Below, piece after piece: positions 9,062 through 18,565 of a stretch of 64,000 nt of DNA. Each line of letters opens with the position of its first letter. Within the stretch, counting starts at the first letter, position 1. A program made the translations under genes and the position numbers. This DNA is from an uncultured Lachnospiraceae bacterium (lineage in GTDB: Bacteria; Bacillota; Clostridia; Lachnospirales; Lachnospiraceae): positions 1-64,000 of the forward strand of contig CAJTUZ010000017.1 of assembly GCA_910579735.1 (NCBI GenBank), given 5' to 3'. The notes under the pieces are model-generated. The model was not told the origin of the DNA and ran no database searches. It worked only from the letters and a program-made list of their open reading frames with translations.

Positions 9062-10135
9062 ATGAAAAATATATTAGTTGTTGACGACTCTGCACTCATG
9101 AGAAGGGTACTTTGTGATACAATAAACAGTGATGAACGATTCCATGTACAGGACAGGGCAGCCAATGGTCTTGAGGCATTAGACCTGCTCATGAAGAATA
9201 CATATGATGCGGTTATTCTGGATGTCAATATGCCCCGTATGAACGGACTGGAACTTTTGAAAGAACTGCAGGATCGGAAGATTCCCGCACGTGTCATGAT
9301 GGTCAGTACGGATACATGCGAAGGCGCGAAGACGACTTTAGATGCACTTGATCTGGGAGCATTGGATTTTGTCCACAAACCCGGAACGGCTATGGACTGC
9401 AGAACCGATGATTTTAAGAAACAGCTGATATTGACTCTTTCGGCGGTAGTGGATTCGAGACTGCAGACTTTCAGCAGAACGACGCCTGTGCGTGAGATTA
9501 TCAGGGCAAACGCAAAGACAACCGGGACTCCCATAAGACAGCCGAAGGAGATTTCCGGAAATAAGATCGTCGCTCTGGCAAGTTCTACGGGCGGACCCAA
9601 GGCACTGCAGTCGGTAATCCCGAGACTGCCGAAAAATCTGAAAGCGCCTGTCGTTATCGTACAGCATATGCCGGTAGGCTTTACCGCATCTTTGGCGGAA
9701 CGTTTGAATTCTCTCAGCGAAGTTCACGTGAAAGAGGCTGCCGAGGGCGATGTGCTGGAACCCGGGAATGTTTATATTGCAATGGGCGGCAAACACCTGA
9801 ATATCGTGACTGATGCAGGAAAGTACAAGATTCATTATACGGATGAGCCGAACAGAGAAGGGGTGAAACCGTGTGCCAATTACATGTATGAGTCTTTACG
9901 GGAAAGCAGGTTTGATCAGGTCGTATGCGTAGTCATGACGGGTATGGGAGCAGATGGTACGAAAGGAATCATGAATCTGAAAGAGAAGAAGAAACTGCAT
10001 GTTATTGCGCAGGAAGCGGAAACATGTGCGGTGTATGGTATGCCGAGAAGCATTGTCAATGCAGGATTGGCGGATCAGGTCGTACCGTTGGGATTGATTG
10101 CGCAGGAGATTATAATGAACGTGGGGGTAAGATAA
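9062..10135 (+). CDS. cheB: Chemotaxis protein-glutamate methylesterase CheB
   Basis: 357 aa: a receiver domain (D-D pair near residue 9, phospho-acceptor in LDVNMPRMNG) joined to a CheB methylesterase domain. Catalytic landmarks are the serine in LASSTGGPKAL (about residue 173), the histidine in VQHMPVGF (about 201) and the aspartate in MTGMGADG (about 296). It removes methyl groups from chemoreceptors, and may deamidate them. The gene is separated by one base from cheA. Confidence 0.95.
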   Translation: MKNILVVDDSALMRRVLCDTINSDERFHVQDRAANGLEALDLLMKNTYDAVILDVNMPRMNGLELLKELQDRKIPARVMMVSTDTCEGAKTTLDALDLGALDFVHKPGTAMDCRTDDFKKQLILTLSAVVDSRLQTFSRTTPVREIIRANAKTTGTPIRQPKEISGNKIVALASSTGGPKALQSVIPRLPKNLKAPVVIVQHMPVGFTASLAERLNSLSEVHVKEAAEGDVLEPGNVYIAMGGKHLNIVTDAGKYKIHYTDEPNREGVKPCANYMYESLRESRFDQVVCVVMTGMGADGTKGIMNLKEKKKLHVIAQEAETCAVYGMPRSIVNAGLADQVVPLGLIAQEIIMNVGVR

Positions 10136-10136
10136 G

Positions 10137-12314
10137 ATGGATGTAAGCCAATATTTGGAGATTTTCCTTGATGAAACAAATGAACATTTGCAGAATCTGA
10201 ACACGCAGATTCTCTCATTGGAGCAGGAGCCCGACAATATGGACACCATCAATGAGATTTTCCGTGCAGCGCATTCCCTGAAAGGTATGGCTGGTACCAT
10301 GGGGTATAAGAGAATGCAGACGCTTACCCATGATATGGAAAATGTATTTTCAGAAGTGCGAAACGGAAATATTACGGTCAAGGATAATATGATCGATATT
10401 TTGTTCCAGTGTCTGGATGCATTGGAAGAGTACAATACGAATATCAGGGAAAGCGCCGATGAAGGTACGAATGATAACGAACATCTGATCAAACAGTTGA
10501 ATATTATTTTAAAAGGCGAAGAAGAGGACGCACAGGAAGCCGCAGCACCGGAACAGGCGCCTGCAGCAGCCGGGCAGTCCGAGGAAGCGGGAACGGACAG
10601 CAGCGCTAAAAAGTGGCTGGATATCCGGCTTGGAGAATCCGAGAAAACTGTTCTGGCGGAGGCGAAGCGTCAGGGGAAACAGGTTTACGGCATGACGGTG
10701 AGCGTACTGGAAGCATGTATTTTGAAAGCAGCGAGAGCATTCCTCGTATTTAAAGCCGTAGAAGAGTTTGGTGAGATCGTTTATTCAAGTCCATCCGCAC
10801 AGGATATTGAAGACGAAAAATTTGATCTGGATTTCAGTCTGATCGTCATCGCGGATGCTCCGCTTGATAAAGTTGTGCAGGCGGCAAAGAGCGTATCCGA
10901 AATTGAGAATGTCGTAGGCGATATATATGATGTGAACAAAGAAGCCGCAGCAAATCATACTGTGGAAGAAAGCACCAAAGAGGAAACCGTACAGGTCAAA
11001 GAAGAATCTGTAAAAGCGGAATCTGTGGAGACGCCGAAGAAAGAAGCAGTAGAAGACAAAACGGTCAAAACAGAGACGCATGCGCCGGCAGCCGCTCCGG
11101 CTGCAGTACAGCAGACAACAAACAGAAATGATAAGAAACCGGCAGCAAATAAGCCGATTGTTAATAGAACGGTCAGAGTGGATATCGAGAAGCTTGACAC
11201 ATTGATGAATCTTGTCAGTGAGCTGATCATTGCCAAAAACTCTCTTGTATCGGCTTCGGCTACGGTAGAGGGCAGTGCAAGCTCGGAGGTAAACGACCAG
11301 ATCGAGTATTTGGAAAGTGTTACGACTTCCCTGCATGAGTCCGTTATGAAAGTGCGAATGGTACCGATCGAAAGCGTTGTTACCAAATTCCCCAGAATGA
11401 TCCGCGACTTATCCAAGAAGCTTGATAAGAAAATGGAACTGTATATGTCCGGTGAAGAGACGGAACTTGATCGTACGGTAGTGGATGAGATCGGAGATCC
11501 GCTTATGCATCTGCTTCGTAATTCGGCAGACCATGGTCTGGAATCCGCGGAATTGCGTAAGGAGAGAGGAAAGCCGGAAGTCGGTTCGATTTTCCTGGAT
11601 GCTTATCAGGATGGCAACAACGTTGTGATCGAAGTAAGGGACGATGGAAACGGAATCGATACGGAAGCCGTTAAAAATAAGGCGATTGACCGTGGTGTGA
11701 TCACACCGGAGCAGGCTGAACTGATGAATGAAAAAGAGATCATCGATCTGCTTTTCAACGCAGGATTCTCTACAGCCAAGACCGTATCGGATGTTTCCGG
11801 AAGAGGTGTAGGTCTTGATGTCGTGAAATCCAAGATCGAAGCTTTAAGCGGTGAGGTTGAAGTAAAGACCAAACTGGGAGAAGGAAGTACATGGATCATC
11901 AGACTGCCTCTGACACTTGCGATCATCCAGGCTCTTATGGTCGTTATCGGTAATGAGAAGTATGCGATCTCCTTAGGTTCCATTCAGACACTTGAGGATA
12001 TTCCACCGGAAGAGGTGAAGTTGGTACAGAATAAAGAAGTTATTCACTTAAGAGACAATGTGATTCCACTTATCCGTATGACAGAAGTATTGGATATTGA
12101 AAGCTCGAAGGATCCCGGCGATAATCTGATCGTGGTCATCGTGAAAAAAGGCGATAAACAGGTGGGACTGGTAGTGGACGAACTGATAGGCCAGCAGGAA
12201 ATCGTTATTAAGTCCATGGGCAAGTATATCAACAAGTGCAAGATCATCAGCGGTGCAACGATTCTGGGTGATGGTGAAGTAGCGCTTATTCTGGATGCGA
12301 ATGCTTTGATTTAA
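10137..12314 (+). CDS. cheA: Chemotaxis histidine kinase CheA
   Basis: 725 aa with all CheA domains in order: HPt (phospho-histidine in AAHSLKGMAG, about residue 46), a P2-like CheY/CheB-binding region, a long Glu/Ala-rich linker (about residues 270-330), the dimerisation domain, the HATPase domain (LLRNSADHGLE near 458; GRGVGLDVV) and a C-terminal CheW-like domain. It phosphorylates CheY and CheB in answer to receptor signals. It sits one base after cheB and 19 nt before cheW. Confidence 0.97.
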   Translation: MDVSQYLEIFLDETNEHLQNLNTQILSLEQEPDNMDTINEIFRAAHSLKGMAGTMGYKRMQTLTHDMENVFSEVRNGNITVKDNMIDILFQCLDALEEYNTNIRESADEGTNDNEHLIKQLNIILKGEEEDAQEAAAPEQAPAAAGQSEEAGTDSSAKKWLDIRLGESEKTVLAEAKRQGKQVYGMTVSVLEACILKAARAFLVFKAVEEFGEIVYSSPSAQDIEDEKFDLDFSLIVIADAPLDKVVQAAKSVSEIENVVGDIYDVNKEAAANHTVEESTKEETVQVKEESVKAESVETPKKEAVEDKTVKTETHAPAAAPAAVQQTTNRNDKKPAANKPIVNRTVRVDIEKLDTLMNLVSELIIAKNSLVSASATVEGSASSEVNDQIEYLESVTTSLHESVMKVRMVPIESVVTKFPRMIRDLSKKLDKKMELYMSGEETELDRTVVDEIGDPLMHLLRNSADHGLESAELRKERGKPEVGSIFLDAYQDGNNVVIEVRDDGNGIDTEAVKNKAIDRGVITPEQAELMNEKEIIDLLFNAGFSTAKTVSDVSGRGVGLDVVKSKIEALSGEVEVKTKLGEGSTWIIRLPLTLAIIQALMVVIGNEKYAISLGSIQTLEDIPPEEVKLVQNKEVIHLRDNVIPLIRMTEVLDIESSKDPGDNLIVVIVKKGDKQVGLVVDELIGQQEIVIKSMGKYINKCKIISGATILGDGEVALILDANALI

Positions 12315-12333
12315 CGGAAGGAGGACAAGTAGA

Positions 12334-12786
12334 ATGGACGAAATAAAAGTAGCCGGCGAAACAACACAGTTTATTGTAATCAGATTAGGCGATGAGCAAT
12401 ATGGTATAGATATCAAGTATATTGATAATATTTTAAGAATGCCGAGTATTACAAGAGTACCTAAAGTGGCACCCTATTTAAAAGGTGTGATCAATCTGCG
12501 CGGTGAAGTGCTTCCCGTTATGAGCATCCGTATAAAAATGGGACTGCCTGAAGATGTGGTGACTAAATCGAGCAGGATCATAGTCATCAAGATGGAACAG
12601 CAGGGTATGATCGGCATTATTGTAGATGAAGTAAAGGAAGTAGTCACTTTGGAGACGGAACAGATCGAAAAAGTGGCGTATGATTCCAAAGACGAAAAAG
12701 ACAATTTTATTTCCGGGATCGGTAAGTGTGAGGGCGGTTTGATCTCCCTGTTAGACTTGAACCAGGTCGTTCCGGAGAATTCCTAG
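12334..12786 (+). CDS. cheW: Chemotaxis coupling protein CheW
   Basis: 150 aa, made of one CheW domain: QFIVIRLGDEQYGIDIKYI at the start, VPYLKG-like PYLKGVINLRGEVLPV in the middle and GLISLLDLNQV near the end. CheW links chemoreceptors to CheA. AAGGAGGA lies before the ATG at 12334. It lies between cheA and cheC in the operon. Confidence 0.96.
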   Translation: MDEIKVAGETTQFIVIRLGDEQYGIDIKYIDNILRMPSITRVPKVAPYLKGVINLRGEVLPVMSIRIKMGLPEDVVTKSSRIIVIKMEQQGMIGIIVDEVKEVVTLETEQIEKVAYDSKDEKDNFISGIGKCEGGLISLLDLNQVVPENS

Positions 12787-12797
12787 GAGGTTTACGC

Positions 12798-13415
12798 GTG
12801 AGTGAATTAAGTTTTGACGAAATGTCCCAAGAATATTTTGACGTTTTAAGGGAACTGGGGAATATCGGTGCAGGCAATGCGACTACGGCATTGGCTCAGA
12901 TGCTGCAGTGCAAGGTAGATATGTCCGTACCGAAGGTAGGTTTGCTTGAATTTAAAGAAGTTGGCGAAGCGATGGGCGGCGAGGAGCAGATTATGGCCGG
13001 GATTTATCTTGGAGTAGAAGGAGATATTGCCGGAAGTATTATGTTCCTGCTTGAGAAAGAATCTGCAAGATTTCTTGTATCAAAGCTTATGGGAATGCAG
13101 CTTGAGGGGGATGATTTTTCCGAGATGGAGTTATCTGCACTCAAAGAGGTGGGTAATATTATTACGGGAGCTTATCTGAATTCCCTTTCCGCCATAACGA
13201 ATCTGAAGATATTCCCTACCATTCCGGATATGACGGTGGATATGGCGGGGGCGATCATGAGTGTGCCGGCGATCCAGTTCGGCGCCGTAGGTGACAGAAT
13301 GCTTTTGATCCAGACACAGTTTTTTGATGAAGTGGCGATCGATGGATATTTCATTTTGATTCCTGATATGGAATCTTATAGCAAAATATTAACTGCTTTA
13401 GGTATGTCAATTTAA
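12798..13415 (+). CDS. cheC: CheY-P phosphatase CheC
   Basis: 205 aa, GTG start at 12798 preceded by TAGGAGG. Two copies of the CheC active-site helix are visible: ELGNIGAGNATTALA near residue 19 and KEVGNIITGAYLNSLS near residue 117, each with the E..N pattern that inserts into the CheY active site. CheC dephosphorylates CheY-P and is stimulated by CheD, whose gene follows 34 nt downstream. Confidence 0.94.
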   Translation: MSELSFDEMSQEYFDVLRELGNIGAGNATTALAQMLQCKVDMSVPKVGLLEFKEVGEAMGGEEQIMAGIYLGVEGDIAGSIMFLLEKESARFLVSKLMGMQLEGDDFSEMELSALKEVGNIITGAYLNSLSAITNLKIFPTIPDMTVDMAGAIMSVPAIQFGAVGDRMLLIQTQFFDEVAIDGYFILIPDMESYSKILTALGMSI

Positions 13416-13449
13416 GAATAGTTATAGTGAAGGTGGGAGATTCAGGAAC

Positions 13450-13941
13450 ATGGCTCAGGTGATAAAGGTCGGTATGGCCGATTTAAATGTATGTGTTAGT
13501 CCCGATGGAATAACTACATTGGGACTGGGTTCGTGCGTAGGAATTGCGGTAAGAGATCCTGTGACGAAAATCGGGGGATTGGCGCATATTATGCTTCCGG
13601 ACAGTTCTACGATCAGAAATAACAGTAATATCCCAAAATTCGCAGATACCGGAATTGAAGAATTGGTAAAAAGAATTGTAGCAAAAGGCGCTAACAGAAC
13701 GAGGCTGGTTGCAAAGATTGCCGGAGGCGCGCAGATGTTCTCATTCCAGAACAGCGGAAATTCAGAGACGATCCGCGTAGGAGAGAGGAATGTAGAAGCT
13801 TCCAAGAAAAAACTTGCACAGCTTCGAATACCGATTCTTGCAGAAGATACCGGAAAAAACTACGGAAGAACCGTTATATTTTATCCGGAAACAGGGGATT
13901 TTATTATCCGTGCGGTTGGAAAGCCGGAGAAAACTATCTAA
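13450..13941 (+). CDS. cheD: Chemoreceptor glutamine deamidase CheD
   Basis: 163 aa. The catalytic cysteine lies in LGLGSCVGIAVRD and the partner histidine in GLAHIMLPDS; a C-terminal NYGRTVIFYPETG segment is also typical. CheD deamidates receptor glutamines and binds CheC, forming with it and CheY-P an adaptation loop. GGTGGGAGA precedes the start. Last of the classical che genes in this operon. Confidence 0.95.
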   Translation: MAQVIKVGMADLNVCVSPDGITTLGLGSCVGIAVRDPVTKIGGLAHIMLPDSSTIRNNSNIPKFADTGIEELVKRIVAKGANRTRLVAKIAGGAQMFSFQNSGNSETIRVGERNVEASKKKLAQLRIPILAEDTGKNYGRTVIFYPETGDFIIRAVGKPEKTI

Positions 13942-13974
13942 GTTGACAAACGGCATAGATGGAAGGTAGAAAAA

Positions 13975-14442
13975 TTGGAGAAAGAAAACCAAAATAAAGA
14001 CAGTGAAAAAAAAGAAGAAGAAAAATTTATCACGGATATTGCAGAACTTGAAAGGGAAAAAGAAAGAGAACGTGAGTTAGAGCGGAAGAGGGCAGCGGTA
14101 AGGGCAAAAAAAAGAAAACTGATTCCGCCTTTTGTGATGCTCCTTGCGGGAGCAATCACAAGCATCACGATGTTTGCGCTGCATTATAAATCAAAAGATA
14201 TGCTGGTTATTTTGTTATGGGTTCTGATCGCTTTTTTTATTGCCGGCGAAGTTCTCAAATGGATGTTGGACCGCTTTGAAGCGCAGGTCGAAAAGGCACG
14301 TATGGAAGAAGGAGAAGTGTATGAGAAAGATTCCGATGGCGTGCATACTGCGGTGAAGACAGATGATGCGGAACGCACAGGAAAGGCGGATCAGTCATCG
14401 CAGGCGGGAGACCTGACAGATGATGAGGAACTGATTTTTTAG
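13975..14442 (+). CDS. Conserved membrane protein of the motility operon, unknown function
   Basis: 155 aa, TTG start at 13975 placed by GGAAGG at 13961-13966. The first 50 residues are highly charged (Glu/Lys/Arg) and probably coiled coil; two hydrophobic segments follow (around LIPPFVMLLAGAITSITMFA and MLVILLWVLIAFFIAGEVL), and the tail is acidic. It starts 33 nt after cheD and lies before fliA, so it is in the motility operon. I do not recognise a named family and assign no function. Confidence 0.75.
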   Translation: MEKENQNKDSEKKEEEKFITDIAELEREKERERELERKRAAVRAKKRKLIPPFVMLLAGAITSITMFALHYKSKDMLVILLWVLIAFFIAGEVLKWMLDRFEAQVEKARMEEGEVYEKDSDGVHTAVKTDDAERTGKADQSSQAGDLTDDEELIF

Positions 14443-14498
14443 GGATTTGCAGATGACAGGGAATTACTGAAAATAATATGATATGATGGGGAAATGTC

Positions 14499-15272
14499 AT
14501 GGATGAAACAGGCAGAAAGAAGCTTTGGGAGGAATATGACAAAACAAAATCTCCCGAAGTGAGAGAAAAGATCATATTGGAGTACGCCCCGCTTGTAAAA
14601 ATGGTTGCAGGTCGACTCAGCATGTATTTGGGATATAATGTGGAATATGAAGACCTGGTAAGCTATGGCATCTTTGGTCTGATAGACGCGATCGATAAAT
14701 TTGATTCTTTAAAAGACGTCAAGTTTGAGACTTATGCGAGTCTCCGGATCCGCGGTGCGATTTTGGACCAGATACGTAAGATGGATTGGATTCCCAGGAC
14801 CATCAGACAAAAGCAGAAAAAAATCGATGCGGCAATTAAGGAAATAGAGGCTAAATGCGGCAGAAGCGCAACAGATGAGGAGATAGCTGCAAGCCTTGGG
14901 ATTTCCAATGATGAATACATTGACTGGCAGTCACAGATGAAAGTGACAAATGTAGTCTCTTTAAACGAGTTTTTAGAACAGGGCAGTGAAATTCCGAGCG
15001 ATAATAACTATAACCGTAACGCCCAGTTCGACGGACCGGAGGAAGTGATCGAAAGAGACGAACTCAAACGCATTCTTGCGGAGGCGCTTGAGCTTTTAAC
15101 GGAAAAAGAGCAGAAAGTGATTCTGCTGTACTATTACGAAGATCTGACATTAAAAGAGATCAGCAGTATTCTGGAAGTGTCGGAATCCCGGATCTCTCAG
15201 CTTCATACGAGAGCTTTGCAGAAAATGAAGACGAAGCTTGGAAATTATATGGGAATTATAACGGACAGATAA
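14499..15272 (+). CDS. fliA: Flagellar RNA polymerase sigma factor FliA (sigma-28/sigma-D)
   Basis: 257 aa. Region 2 contains VEYEDLVSYGIFGLIDAIDKF and YASLRIRGAILDQIRKMDW, region 3 the segment after RTIRQKQKKID, and region 4 the helix-turn-helix LTLKEISSILEVSESRISQLH. This pattern and the place within the motility operon match FliA (SigD/WhiG group), which directs late flagellar and chemotaxis transcription. One candidate target promoter is noted near 22.6 kb. Confidence 0.95.
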   Translation: MDETGRKKLWEEYDKTKSPEVREKIILEYAPLVKMVAGRLSMYLGYNVEYEDLVSYGIFGLIDAIDKFDSLKDVKFETYASLRIRGAILDQIRKMDWIPRTIRQKQKKIDAAIKEIEAKCGRSATDEEIAASLGISNDEYIDWQSQMKVTNVVSLNEFLEQGSEIPSDNNYNRNAQFDGPEEVIERDELKRILAEALELLTEKEQKVILLYYYEDLTLKEISSILEVSESRISQLHTRALQKMKTKLGNYMGIITDR

Positions 15273-15306
15273 TAACGGTCGCACAGTGATACAAAAAGAG
15301 GTGGGT

Positions 15307-16899
15307 ATGAACGGATATTTTAGACTGATCCATGAAGAGGGAAAGACCGGCATGAAGCTGTTTCCGCCTGTAAATGGCGGAGCGCCTGTTTCGATCGGCG
15401 ATGTTACGGAGTATCTGGCGATGAAAGACATCGTATACGATAAAGGACTGCTTTATAAAGCGGTAGGGGCATCTGCAGAAAAAGAGATGGTTGTCCTGCT
15501 TGAGAAACGGACCACTTTAAAAGAAAGAGAATGCTATAAATTTACGATATCGCCTGATAATATGCAGGTATATGTCAGATTTTATGCGCCCTCTATCGGT
15601 GGTGAAGAAATGACGGCCGAAGAACTTATCAATGATCTGGAAATCAGAGGTATCCGCCACGGTATATTAAGAAAAGAAATTGAGTTATGCTTTGCCAGAA
15701 CAAGGGACTACTGCAAAGATATCCTTGTTGCGCAGGGAACAGAACCTGTGCACGGTAAAGATGCCTATATCGAGTATTATTTTAATACGGATAGAAAAGC
15801 GAAGCCGACATTGAAAGAAGATGGAAGTGTGGACTTTTTTCAGTTAAATGTCGTGCAGCATTGTGACAAAGGTGATGTTTTGGCGAAATTGATCCCGGAA
15901 GATCCGGGAGAAAGCGGCATGAATGTGCTCGGCGCCAGGATCAGGCCGCGTGAAGTCAGGAAAGCGGCTTTAAAATATGGTAATAATATAGAAATATCGG
16001 AAGATAATACAATACTGACTTCTATGGTCAATGGACATGTGGAACTGGTGGAAGACAGTGTTTTTGTTTCCGACGTTTTGATCGTGGAAAACGTCGATAA
16101 TTCTACGGGAAATATAGAATATGATGGAAATGTACAGGTTAACGGCAACGTATGTACAAATTTCCGGGTGAAAGCGCAGGGAAATGTTGAAGTCAACGGT
16201 GTTGTGGAAGGCGCCTATATCGAAGCGGGAGAAAATATTATTATTGCCCGCGGTATGAATGGTATGGGAAAAGGCACTTTGAAAGCCGGAGGCAATATTG
16301 TGGCAAAATTTCTGCAGAGCGTGAATGCACAGGCCAAAGGGTACATTGCATCCGAATCGATTCTGCACAGTACCATTATGGCAGGGACGGAAGTGAATGT
16401 AGATGGGAAGAAAGGCTTTATCACGGGCGGCAGAGTCTGCGCAGTCAATTCGATCAATGTGAAGACACTCGGTTCGGCGATGGGCGCCGATACGACGGTA
16501 GAGGTTGGTTCGGATCCGACACTCGCTGTCAGACTGCAGCAGCTGATTGCTCTGGTGGAGAAAGAGAACGCAGAGATTGCTTCCATTCAGCAGATTCTGC
16601 GCTCAACGAAGCAGAAACTGGCCAAAGGTGTGAAACTGACGCCGGAACAGCTTAAATACGTACAGACATTAGCCGCTTCCAATCAGAAGAAAGCAGAATT
16701 GGTAAGCGGATATATGGAAGAAATAGAGTTATTACAAGGACAGACGAAGGGAAAAGAAGGCGCCTGCATCATCGTCAGAGGAAGCGTTTATCCGGGAACA
16801 AGGATCTGTATCGGAGACGTATCCATGACGGTGCAGAAAGAGTCTCATTACTGCAGATTTGTTAAATCCCGCGGAGATGTGAAACTGACAGGCATTTAA
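15307..16899 (+). CDS. FapA family protein (DUF342), polymer-forming beta-helix
   Basis: About 530 aa from the ATG at 15307, chosen because GAGGTG at 15298-15303 is well spaced; an in-frame GTG lies at 15286. The centre has an N-terminal flagellar-assembly-protein-A domain, then a glycine- and asparagine-rich right-handed beta-helix (IEYDGNVQVNGNVCTNFRV and following turns), then a coiled coil near residues 410-460 and a small C-terminal domain (GSVYPGTRICIGDV). FapA proteins were linked to flagellar assembly in Vibrio and are common next to fliA in Firmicutes. Exact role unknown. Confidence 0.85.
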   Translation: MNGYFRLIHEEGKTGMKLFPPVNGGAPVSIGDVTEYLAMKDIVYDKGLLYKAVGASAEKEMVVLLEKRTTLKERECYKFTISPDNMQVYVRFYAPSIGGEEMTAEELINDLEIRGIRHGILRKEIELCFARTRDYCKDILVAQGTEPVHGKDAYIEYYFNTDRKAKPTLKEDGSVDFFQLNVVQHCDKGDVLAKLIPEDPGESGMNVLGARIRPREVRKAALKYGNNIEISEDNTILTSMVNGHVELVEDSVFVSDVLIVENVDNSTGNIEYDGNVQVNGNVCTNFRVKAQGNVEVNGVVEGAYIEAGENIIIARGMNGMGKGTLKAGGNIVAKFLQSVNAQAKGYIASESILHSTIMAGTEVNVDGKKGFITGGRVCAVNSINVKTLGSAMGADTTVEVGSDPTLAVRLQQLIALVEKENAEIASIQQILRSTKQKLAKGVKLTPEQLKYVQTLAASNQKKAELVSGYMEEIELLQGQTKGKEGACIIVRGSVYPGTRICIGDVSMTVQKESHYCRFVKSRGDVKLTGI

Positions 16900-16979
16900 A
16901 TCAGTATAAAGTATAATGCAGCCGGAAAGAATCCGGGATCCCAAAAGGATACAAAGACCGGGAAAGGGGTGTGGCAGCC

Positions 16980-17300
16980 ATGGCAATCGGACAGATCGAA
17001 ATACAGGGACAGATTACCAGAGCACAGGATTTTACGAATTATAAGCATCATGAAGATACAAAAGGCATGGTAGAACAGGCTAATGTGGGAAATCAGTTTG
17101 CCAGACAGATTGAGAACCAGATCAAGAAAGTCAACCGTGGAGACCAGCCGGAGTATCATAATAAAAAATTCGACGCCAAAGACAAAGGCAGCAATGAATA
17201 TCATGGCGATGGCGGAAAAAAAGGCAGAAAGAAAGACAAGAAAGAGGCGGATGGCAAAGTTATCCTCAAAGGCGTGGGCCGTTTTGACGTTTCTTTGTAA
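16980..17300 (+). CDS. Small charged protein of the motility operon, unknown function
   Basis: 106 aa from the ATG at 16980, placed by AAAGGGG at 16963-16969; an in-frame GTG at 16971 would leave no room for a ribosome binding site. It begins MAIGQIEIQGQITRAQDF, is rich in Lys, Asp, Asn and Gly, and has no membrane segment. The C-terminal half is a lysine-rich low-complexity region. It lies between the FapA-family gene and a coiled-coil protein. No named family recognised; a motility role is inferred from position only. Confidence 0.7.
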   Translation: MAIGQIEIQGQITRAQDFTNYKHHEDTKGMVEQANVGNQFARQIENQIKKVNRGDQPEYHNKKFDAKDKGSNEYHGDGGKKGRKKDKKEADGKVILKGVGRFDVSL

Positions 17301-17354
17301 GATGCATTTTGCGATATCAATATTACAGGCTGAGAGAAAGGTATGGTTATTTAG

Positions 17355-18551
17355 ATGAGTATCACAGGGATCGTTTTGATCATAGCAGGTGTTATTGTTC
17401 TGGCGTTAGGATATCTTATGCCTGTCCGGAAAAAGGATATCGATACCGAATCGCTGTTAATCAGCGAGGACGAGATCAGAAAAATGGTTGACAGGGAACT
17501 CGATAATGTAAAAACACATATTTCCGATATCGTAGACGAAACCGTCACATATTCGATGGAGAAGACGGAACGTTCCATGGAAAGAGTGGCCAACGAAAAG
17601 ATCATGGCCGTCAACGAATATTCCGACACCGTTTTGGAAGAAATCAATAAAAATCATAAAGAAGTCATTTTCTTATACGATATGCTGAACGATAAGCATG
17701 AAAATCTGAAGGCCGCCGTTATAGACGCCGCACAGACTTCTGAAGAGATCAGGCAGACGTTAAAAGACGCGGAAGTGACCGCACAAGAAGCAAGCGGAGC
17801 AATAGAGCAGGTGGAATCGATCGCTGACGAGGCAAAAGAGGCGGTCAAAAAGACCATGGATGAGATGACGGAAATAGCCGGAATGCTGAAAGAAGCCGTA
17901 TATGAGAGAGTATCGTCCGGCGGATACCCGGCTGAGCCTGCGTATGAAGACAACGTATACGAAGAAACGGACGAAGACTTTGCGCAGGACGAAGATTTTG
18001 CAGATGAAGAAATTGAAGAGGAAATATTTGCCGAGGAAGAGGATTTTACAAACGAAAGATTGATGGACTATCGGGAAAGTATGGATTTTGGGCGCAGCAG
18101 GGCGGCAGAGAAAATGCGCTTTGATGACGACGAAGAAGATTATTTTACACCCATTACACCACCGAGAGTGAACATTATTCATGATCCGGAAGGCGATTAT
18201 GTGGCGGATCCGCCTCTGGCAGAACCTGCGCCCGAGAAAACACAGGTGCGCAGACCCGCCGGAAGAACGGCCGCGCCAAAGAAAGCGGCATCCAGACCCG
18301 CGCCCTCCAAAGAGGCAAAACCGGCCAGGAGTGCGAAAAGGAGCATGGAACCCGATTTCCCGGCAGCAAGAATGGCAGACGCCAAGTCGGTGAATATCCA
18401 GTTTGCCAACGGAAGAGATAACGGCAGAAACAGCAATGAAAGAATATTGGAGCTGCATAAGGCGGGGAAATCCAATATGGCGATCGCCAAAGAACTTGGA
18501 CTTGGTATCGGAGAAGTGAAACTGGTCATTGATTTATTTGAAGGACTATAA
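17355..18551 (+). CDS. Membrane-anchored coiled-coil protein with C-terminal HTH (DUF6115-like)
   Basis: 398 aa. One N-terminal membrane helix (residues 3-22), a long coiled coil (about 30-190), a very acidic stretch (about 200-240), a Pro/Ala/Lys-rich linker and, at the end, a helix-turn-helix-like segment around ERILELHKAGKSNMAIAKEL. This layout agrees with DUF6115 proteins found near Firmicute flagellar genes. Function is not established. A link between membrane, filament-like coil and nucleic acid or protein binding can only be inferred. The gene is 14 nt upstream of the next one. Confidence 0.72.
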   Translation: MSITGIVLIIAGVIVLALGYLMPVRKKDIDTESLLISEDEIRKMVDRELDNVKTHISDIVDETVTYSMEKTERSMERVANEKIMAVNEYSDTVLEEINKNHKEVIFLYDMLNDKHENLKAAVIDAAQTSEEIRQTLKDAEVTAQEASGAIEQVESIADEAKEAVKKTMDEMTEIAGMLKEAVYERVSSGGYPAEPAYEDNVYEETDEDFAQDEDFADEEIEEEIFAEEEDFTNERLMDYRESMDFGRSRAAEKMRFDDDEEDYFTPITPPRVNIIHDPEGDYVADPPLAEPAPEKTQVRRPAGRTAAPKKAASRPAPSKEAKPARSAKRSMEPDFPAARMADAKSVNIQFANGRDNGRNSNERILELHKAGKSNMAIAKELGLGIGEVKLVIDLFEGL

Positions 18552-18565
18552 GCGGCGGGTGAGAT

